A DNA stretch of 64,000 bases, from positions 46,031 through 110,030 of the forward strand of contig NZ_FQXD01000015.1 of assembly GCF_900129865.1 (NCBI RefSeq), written 5' to 3'. How positions within the stretch are numbered: the first letter of the stretch is position 1; each line of letters starts with the position of its first letter. Positions 59,299-64,000 of this stretch are shown piece after piece. The stretch comes from Virgibacillus chiguensis (GTDB lineage Bacteria; Bacillota; Bacilli; Bacillales; Amphibacillaceae). The notes beneath the pieces are model-generated. The model was not told the DNA's origin, did not search any database, and worked only from the letters and a program-made list of their open reading frames with translations. A program made the translations under genes and the position numbers.

Positions 59299-59539
59299 GG
59301 GGAGTGTCAACAGAATTCTGTTTGTTTAAGAGTAAATAAGAGCTTGTTGTTGCTATAAAACAACATTTTTGCAAGGTGAAATTCCCTTTTGATTGTTTCC
59401 ACTTTACGTTCTTTTTCGTTGCACATAGCCTTGATTATAAACGATAGAAGTTTACAAATCCGTTAAAGCGAACAAGAATTATCCTCCTAGCAAAAGAATG
59501 TTATACTGGAAATAATCAAAGCTTAGGTAGGAGTGTCCG

Positions 59540-60307
59540 ATGAAACTAGAAACATTAATTAATAAAAATTACGAAAAATTAAACAAAAATGACCTGCATG
59601 TTCTCCAATACATACTGAGCCATCGGGAATCTTGCTATGATTTAAGTATTGTCGAATTAGCAAATGCTTGTTTTGCCTCTCGTTCATCCATTCATCGCCT
59701 AACGAAGAAACTTGGCTTTAGTGGCTATAGTGAATTTAGGGTTTTTTTAAAGTGGGAAGGGAAAACAAAACATCCAACAGATGACCTTATGGAGTCATTC
59801 CATTCAGATGTAGCGCAAACGCTAAAGAACTTGGATTCCGTTGATTTTGATACTATTAGCAAGTTATTGTACCAAGCAGGGAGAATCTATATACATGGCA
59901 CAGGAACCGCTCAACTAATGTGTGCCAAAGATTGTCAACGTATGTTTTCTATTATTGAGACATTTATTATCCTTATTCACGACCAAGTGGAATTCGAAGC
60001 GATGTATAGGGGGATGCAGGATACGGATGTGGTCCTAATTATTTCATTATCTGGTGATACACCAACGCTGATTCCAAATATTAAACAGCTAAATGCCAAA
60101 GGGATTGATGTCATTACAATCACTAATTTAAAAAATAATAAACTCGCACAAATGTCCCCTAACAACATATATGCCACAACAACGCCTGGAGCAACCAAGG
60201 AGGGAACAGAAATCACTTCATTTGTCCCGTTCTATATTGCTATTGAAATGATGTACCGTAAATTTATTGAGTACAAGGAAAAACAAGAAGAAATAAACGA
60301 TGTATAG
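59540..60307 (+). CDS. glvR: RpiR-family regulator, GlvR-like
   Basis: 255 residues: an N-terminal RpiR helix-turn-helix (VELANACFASRSSIHRLTKKLGFSGYSEF, ~36-64 in two runs) and a C-terminal SIS sugar-phosphate domain (IYIHGTGTAQ, IISLSGDTPTLI). B. subtilis GlvR, the same length and fold, activates malA-glvR-malP with maltose. The mal genes lie 2 kb away on the other strand, so the assignment is likely but not certain. GTAGGAGTG site. Confidence 0.8.
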   Translation: MKLETLINKNYEKLNKNDLHVLQYILSHRESCYDLSIVELANACFASRSSIHRLTKKLGFSGYSEFRVFLKWEGKTKHPTDDLMESFHSDVAQTLKNLDSVDFDTISKLLYQAGRIYIHGTGTAQLMCAKDCQRMFSIIETFIILIHDQVEFEAMYRGMQDTDVVLIISLSGDTPTLIPNIKQLNAKGIDVITITNLKNNKLAQMSPNNIYATTTPGATKEGTEITSFVPFYIAIEMMYRKFIEYKEKQEEINDV

Positions 60308-60348
60308 CCCAATCTAAAGGTTTTTCACCTTTAGATTGGGCTTTTTTT
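60307..60348 (+). terminator. Terminator of glvR
   Basis: A perfect 14-bp stem, GCCCAATCTAAAGG with CCTTTAGATTGGGC (60328-60341), followed by TTTTTTT. Its first base overlaps the stop codon. Confidence 0.95.
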
Positions 60349-60523
60349 ATATACTTAATAAGTAACTCAAGGATATTTTTTTATAGTACAAAACGCAGAT
60401 TTAGATGCGAAATCCTTTACTTTACCTATTTCTTGGGCAATCAACTTTGTAAATTACACTTTAGAGAAGAACCCTTCCGGCTATTTTGAGTGGTCTCCCT
60501 GTATTGTTTCCAAAAAAATGAAC

Positions 60524-60718
60524 CTACTTTCTTGATTTTAACAATTGAAGAATAGATATAATCACCATAATTAATATAATTGGTACGATAAAGATTAAAT
60601 CCACTCTAATAACAGCTCCAACTTCTGTTTTCGACCACTGCCATACATAATATTCCCATACCATCCAACCGATGATTAAAAGAATGGTAACTACTTGGGT
60701 CTTTGTAATTTTTTTCAA
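60524..60718 (-). CDS. Small two-span membrane protein
   Basis: 64 residues: basic start (MKKITKTQ), TM1 ~9-28 with tryptophans, a short charged loop, TM2 ~40-58 and a basic end (LLKSRK). TTG start at 60718 with AAAGGAT ten bases upstream. No family recognised. Reading frame, ribosome-binding site and membrane profile support a gene. Confidence 0.55.
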   Translation of the reverse strand: MKKITKTQVVTILLIIGWMVWEYYVWQWSKTEVGAVIRVDLIFIVPIILIMVIISILQLLKSRK

Positions 60719-61139
60719 TATATTAAATCCTTTCAGATCATATTTTAATTAGTAAACAAATAGTTAACTACTAATTAACCTTACCTAAATAGTAGTAATA
60801 TTAATAGCACTAACCAAAAAGGGTGTTTTTTAAACAACTTTCCCAATACAGTAATGTTGTGGGTTTCACATGTTTTATTTAGCATCAAAAATGACCAAGT
60901 AACCTTTTTTGTATATGATAACCTTAAAACATTATACAACACTTTACACAAGATATAAATATTAAAAACAAAAATTTTTAAGCTTTTAATAGGATAAAGC
61001 TATTCTCTTACTACAAATTATAAAGGAACTGTTAAATATCTATAGAATAAATGTGGAAGGCAAAAGAAGGATCTTTTAATGGGTTTACTGATGTGAACAA
61101 AGCCTTGATCGTTTTTGCAATTAAGAATGCTAAAACCTA
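60719..61139. other. AT-rich gap left of the tRNA-Arg fragment
   Basis: About 420 bp with no gene, repeat family or strong hairpin recognised. It is probably the chromosomal side of the integration site. Confidence 0.4.
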
Positions 61140-61184
61140 CGCCCCCGGCAGGATTCGAACCTGCGACACACGGTTTAGGAAACC
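61140..61184 (-). tRNA. 3' fragment of tRNA-Arg(CCT): attachment-site footprint
   Basis: Minus strand: GGTTTCCTAAACC (anticodon loop TTCCTAA, anticodon CCT), GTGTGTC variable region, T arm GCAGGTTCGAATCCTGC, then acceptor CGGGGGC and discriminator G. The D arm and 5' acceptor strand are absent; homology stops inside the anticodon stem. Phages and islands that enter tRNA 3' ends leave just such a fragment at their far end, with the element on its truncated (higher-coordinate) side. Confidence 0.85.
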
Positions 61185-61627
61185 TACCAAGTATATTTCA
61201 GTTGATGTTAGTTAGTACCAGAATACTTTTGCAATAATGGTTGACACAGCTTTAGAATTTACGTTCAACAAATTATTTTAGTTCATTTCGCTTACCACGT
61301 TACCAAAAGTGTGACCACCATTAAAGCAGGCTCTATTAAAGATTAGTTAGGGATTCCCGAACAAAGCTGTTAGATTTAAAAAGCTACATTGATCAAACAA
61401 TGTAATAAAGCAACCATCCTATAAACTTCCTCCAAGAACATAAGTTATTTGTCGATTATTGTCTAATGGAATATATTGCATAATAAGGTAATATTTTGTT
61501 ATCGTTAGATTATTAGGATGGTCTAAATAATATCCTAGTAAAATAGATAAGGAATGGAGGTTGCTTAAAAGGAAAACACCTAAGAAAACACATACAAAAT
61601 ATTTTAGACTGAGAGGGTGCATAATTA
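61185..61627. other. Gene-free stretch between att fragment and first cargo gene
   Basis: 440 bp, AT-rich. No gene is seen. A GAGAGGGTG ribosome-binding site near 61612 belongs to the next gene. Confidence 0.4.
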
Positions 61628-62323
61628 ATGTTTAAGAAAATAATATCGTCAACACTAGCTATTTTTATTCTGTTTTCATTTTCTGTCAGTATTTCTGCTA
61701 CAGAAAGCAATAGAGATAAGACTTTAAATTCGTTAAAAGCTCAATTAGAAGCTATAGAGGAGATTGGTGATACTAATCAAATTAAAGAGTATAAAGACAA
61801 ATCACGTAAGTTAATTAATAATAATGAAGTCAATCTGAACGCTGAAAATATTAATTACGATAATAGTCGCTTAGTAAAATTTAAAAATACTCAACAGAAA
61901 GCGCTTGTTCTCCAAGTAAGTTCTAATGACTCAACTTATCACGAGATGAGTAACTTTGCAATTTACTTTGATTCAAACAATAATGTGTTAGCTACAACTG
62001 AATTCTTAGTAAGTGAATCAAAAACAGGTACTTTTAAATTTGATTACTATATTAACGATAACAAAGAATTTACTCAAGTTTCAAAAGAAAAATTTTTCAC
62101 TGAGAAGGAATACGAAAACAGTAAAATTACCCCTGCTGTTGATTGGGATGGCTTTTTGAAATGCATGGGTATTACTGGAGCTCTAGTAGGTCCTTTACAA
62201 GTTGCTTGTACTTCAGCTTGTGCAATTCCAGGAGTAGGAACAGCAGTATGCGTAGGTTGTATCGGGGTAACTATTGGTTTGCCTTCTGGCTCTCTAATAG
62301 GATGCCTAACATCTAATTGGTAA
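61628..62323 (+). CDS. Secreted protein with six-Cys hydrophobic tail (bacteriocin-like precursor 1)
   Basis: 231 residues: signal peptide (~1-24, after SISA), a polar ~145-residue leader-like domain (HEMSNFAIYFDSNNNVL...GTFKFDYYIN), then a 53-residue Gly/Ala/Val-rich tail with Cys179, 194, 198, 208, 211 and 226 (C-X14-C-X3-C-X9-C-X2-C-X14-C). This layout, a long exported proregion plus compact Cys-rich C-terminus, recalls halocin C8-type precursors; family membership is inference. It is paralogous to the next gene. GAGAGGGTG site before the ATG. Confidence 0.75.
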   Translation: MFKKIISSTLAIFILFSFSVSISATESNRDKTLNSLKAQLEAIEEIGDTNQIKEYKDKSRKLINNNEVNLNAENINYDNSRLVKFKNTQQKALVLQVSSNDSTYHEMSNFAIYFDSNNNVLATTEFLVSESKTGTFKFDYYINDNKEFTQVSKEKFFTEKEYENSKITPAVDWDGFLKCMGITGALVGPLQVACTSACAIPGVGTAVCVGCIGVTIGLPSGSLIGCLTSNW

Positions 62324-62384
62324 GTTATTGACTCAATAGACAAATTATTTATGCTACTATTTTAATTAAGTGGAGGGTAGATTT

Positions 62385-63104
62385 ATGAAGAAGTTATCAC
62401 AGAAACTAGTTTTTATTATTCTTAGTCTTGCGTTAGTTTGTGCCAATGGTTTTCTAAATGTAAAAAGCACTTATGCTGCTGAATCTAATAACAATCTTCA
62501 ACAGAAATTTGAAGAAACAATGGATTCAGTTACTGAAATAGAAAATAAAGAAGCTAAAGCAAAGTATAGAACATTAACTACTAACCTAATTAAAAAAAAT
62601 AATTTAAAAATAAATACTAGCATTATTGATCACAATAATGCTAAGGTATATAAAACTAAAAACAAGGAGTATACAGTTTATACTGCGCAAATAAAAAGTC
62701 CAAATACAAAGTTTCATGAAATAAGTAATTTGACGGTATTTTATGATAAAAACAATAAAATAAAAGACTATTTAGAAACTCAAGTCAAAGAATCAAGTAA
62801 GGGTACGTTTCAAATTAGTGCTTTTCTAAATGGAAAGGAAGTTTTTAATGAAATAACAGATGATGAATTCACTACTGCTGAAGCAAATTCCCAAAATAAT
62901 ACTGGCGTTAAACCTTACGGGGTGAACTTTGGAAAGATAGCTGACTGCTTAGGACTATCTTTCAGTGTAGCTGCTGGATTAGGTGCTGTCTGCGGCACTG
63001 TATGCGTTGCTACGGCCGGAACTGGTTGCGCAATTTGTATTGGCGCATACCTCGGGTTCGATGTATCTTCTGTAACTGCTTGTGTCGTTGGTGGTGTAGT
63101 TTAA
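62385..63104 (+). CDS. Secreted protein with six-Cys hydrophobic tail (bacteriocin-like precursor 2)
   Basis: 239 residues, clear paralog of the preceding gene: signal peptide (~1-31, STYAA), polar domain with HEISNLTVFYDKNNKI and KGTFQISAFLNG, and a tail with Cys188, 203, 207, 215, 218 and 233 (C-X14-C-X3-C-X7-C-X2-C-X14-C). Spacing is conserved except one loop two residues shorter. ATG at 62385 with GGAGGGTAG is chosen over an upstream GTG/ATG. 61 bp after gene 1, so probably one operon. Confidence 0.75.
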   Translation: MKKLSQKLVFIILSLALVCANGFLNVKSTYAAESNNNLQQKFEETMDSVTEIENKEAKAKYRTLTTNLIKKNNLKINTSIIDHNNAKVYKTKNKEYTVYTAQIKSPNTKFHEISNLTVFYDKNNKIKDYLETQVKESSKGTFQISAFLNGKEVFNEITDDEFTTAEANSQNNTGVKPYGVNFGKIADCLGLSFSVAAGLGAVCGTVCVATAGTGCAICIGAYLGFDVSSVTACVVGGVV

Positions 63105-63132
63105 AATAGCCTTAAAATAAAGGAAGGTTCAT

Positions 63133-63396
63133 TTGGATAAAATTTTAATATCAACTTTTTTATTAGCTTTAATAATTGTAACTTTCCTTGCAATTGTTAA
63201 TAAACAATACAGAAAAGGAGAGATAGGGGAAGCATTGTCTTTTTTTATGCTTTCTGGAACCTCAGTTTATTTCGGTTCAGCTCTCCACTCTGCTTTAACT
63301 ATATTATTTTTTATCATTTCTCCTATTTTGGCTCTGATAGGTCTAATGTTATTAGTAAAAGCGAGAAAGAATAGAAACATTTACAAAAAATATTAG
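63133..63396 (+). CDS. Small three-span membrane protein (candidate immunity protein)
   Basis: 87 residues with hydrophobic segments ~5-22, ~33-52 and ~57-78 and a strongly basic C-terminus (KARKNRNIYKKY). TTG start behind AAAGGAAGG, 28 bp after the second Cys-rich gene. Size, topology and last place in the operon match bacteriocin immunity proteins, but no family is recognised, so the role is inferred from context. Confidence 0.6.
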   Translation: MDKILISTFLLALIIVTFLAIVNKQYRKGEIGEALSFFMLSGTSVYFGSALHSALTILFFIISPILALIGLMLLVKARKNRNIYKKY

Positions 63397-63447
63397 CTGT
63401 AAATATTAACCTATCCCTCAAAAAACGCTGAAATTGTGAGAATAAAA

Positions 63448-63487
63448 AACCTCATGCTACTAAAATAATTAGCAATGGGGTTTTTTA
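63448..63487. terminator. Terminator after the cargo operon
   Basis: AACCTCATGCTA pairs with TAGCAATGGGGTT (one bulge, one G-U pair), with A runs on the left and TTTTTT on the right, between convergent genes. Confidence 0.7.
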
Positions 63488-63538
63488 GTGTTTTGTCTCC
63501 TCCATAATAAAGTAATCATTATTTAGCTTTCCTTCAAG

Positions 63539-64000
63539 TTACTTTAAGTCATTAATAAGCACCCAAGAGATAATGCCACCAAGTAACACACGATCTGATT
63601 TAACCTGTTTAACCGTGTATGAGTTACCCTTAACAAAGTCAGCAATCGACTCACCTGTCGCAAATGTGCTTGCGGATTTTTTGACTGTTACTTTTTGTCC
63701 TGGCTTAAATGATTTTGGTTTTGGCTTGCTGGATGCGCCGGAACCACCTACATCTGATTTATATACCCACGAATAAATTTCCTTGAGCAGCACCTTATTC
63801 CCCTTTATTTGCTGTACGGTGTAGTTTTTACCCTTAATGCTAGACGGTATATTTTCACCAGTAGCATATTTTTCCGCTCCCTTGCTTAGATACACCTTAC
63901 TGCCAACTTTTATGGATTTAGTAGAGCTTTTGCTACTAGAAGAGTTCGACTTACTGCCAACATCACTCTTTTTGACCCATGAATATAACTCTTTAAGCAA
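63539..64000 (-). CDS. C-terminal cell-wall-binding repeats of a phage-type endolysin (partial)
   Basis: 153 residues, N-terminus beyond the window. Two ~52-residue repeats (GSKVYLSKGAEKYATGENIP... and GQKVTVKKSASTFATGESIA..., each ending LL..I.SWV...D) plus the end of a third (LYSWVKKSDVG), joined by Ser/Lys-rich linkers. These SH3-like repeats occur at the C-termini of Bacillus phage N-acetylmuramoyl-L-alanine amidases. No catalytic domain is visible, so the enzyme class is inferred. It fits a prophage lysis gene close to the att end. Confidence 0.75.
   Translation of the reverse strand: MLKELYSWVKKSDVGSKSNSSSSKSSTKSIKVGSKVYLSKGAEKYATGENIPSSIKGKNYTVQQIKGNKVLLKEIYSWVYKSDVGGSGASSKPKPKSFKPGQKVTVKKSASTFATGESIADFVKGNSYTVKQVKSDRVLLGGIISWVLINDLK

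Noticed and set aside
61140..61184. Functional tRNA-Arg gene
   Set aside because: The D arm and 5' acceptor strand are absent, and the anticodon stem stops pairing after three pairs, so it cannot fold as a tRNA.

Overview
This window comes from the chromosome of a low-GC, endospore-forming Bacillaceae species. It carries bofA, csfB/gin and abrB with Spo0A boxes, and it keeps the Bacillus subtilis origin-proximal gene order. Protein wording and frequent TTG/GTG starts suggest a Virgibacillus/Oceanobacillus-type organism; that placement is inference.

1-22.6 kb is the conserved core, inverted relative to the B. subtilis map: metS (cut by the window edge), abrB, rsmI, yazA, trmN6, yabA, ricT, holB, yaaR, darA, tmk, yaaO, csfB, bofA, yaaL, recR, ebfC, dnaX, SRP RNA, tadA, yaaI and yaaH. 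It covers replication, rRNA/tRNA modification, c-di-AMP sensing and sporulation control. Two departures stand out. No rRNA operon lies between bofA and csfB. A ~5.3-kb block (beta-carbonic anhydrase, a small secreted protein and a MacB/FtsX-type ABC exporter) sits between dnaX and the SRP RNA gene.

22.8-29 kb holds stress and metabolic genes: a PfpI-family protein, nsrR and hmp (NO response) around an NsrR palindrome, a methyltransferase, a nucleotidyltransferase-fold protein, a 31-residue membrane peptide, and acsA with a cre site. 29.8-33.9 kb is an SDP-like antimicrobial peptide locus: a small Sec-exported Gly/Ala-rich precursor, an SdpA/DUF5819-like protein, an HTTM (SdpB-like) membrane protein, a DCC thiol-disulfide protein and a membrane transglutaminase-like protein. 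34-47.3 kb has a dicarboxylate/amino-acid symporter, a solitary bioB under a BirA operator, an HD protein, an Old Yellow Enzyme, the appDFABC oligopeptide transporter, cutC, and tenA behind a TPP riboswitch.

47.4-60.4 kb has a two-component system with a third membrane-anchored gene, an IS1182-type remnant, two cell-wall lipoproteins, a TetR/metallo-hydrolase pair with a 28-bp palindrome, a maltose PTS/6-phospho-alpha-glucosidase operon, a Qnr-like pentapeptide protein and a GlvR-like RpiR regulator. At 61.14 kb lies the 3' part of a tRNA-Arg(CCT) gene. This is the footprint of an integrated element extending to the right: two paralogous secreted proteins with a six-cysteine hydrophobic tail (halocin-C8-like bacteriocin candidates), a small membrane protein (candidate immunity), and the C-terminus of a phage-type endolysin. 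The right end therefore looks like the edge of a prophage carrying bacteriocin-like cargo.

Three families of dispersed intergenic repeats (called RepA, RepB and RepC here) fill most gene-free gaps. All family assignments come from reading motifs and remembered family features; no database search was possible.
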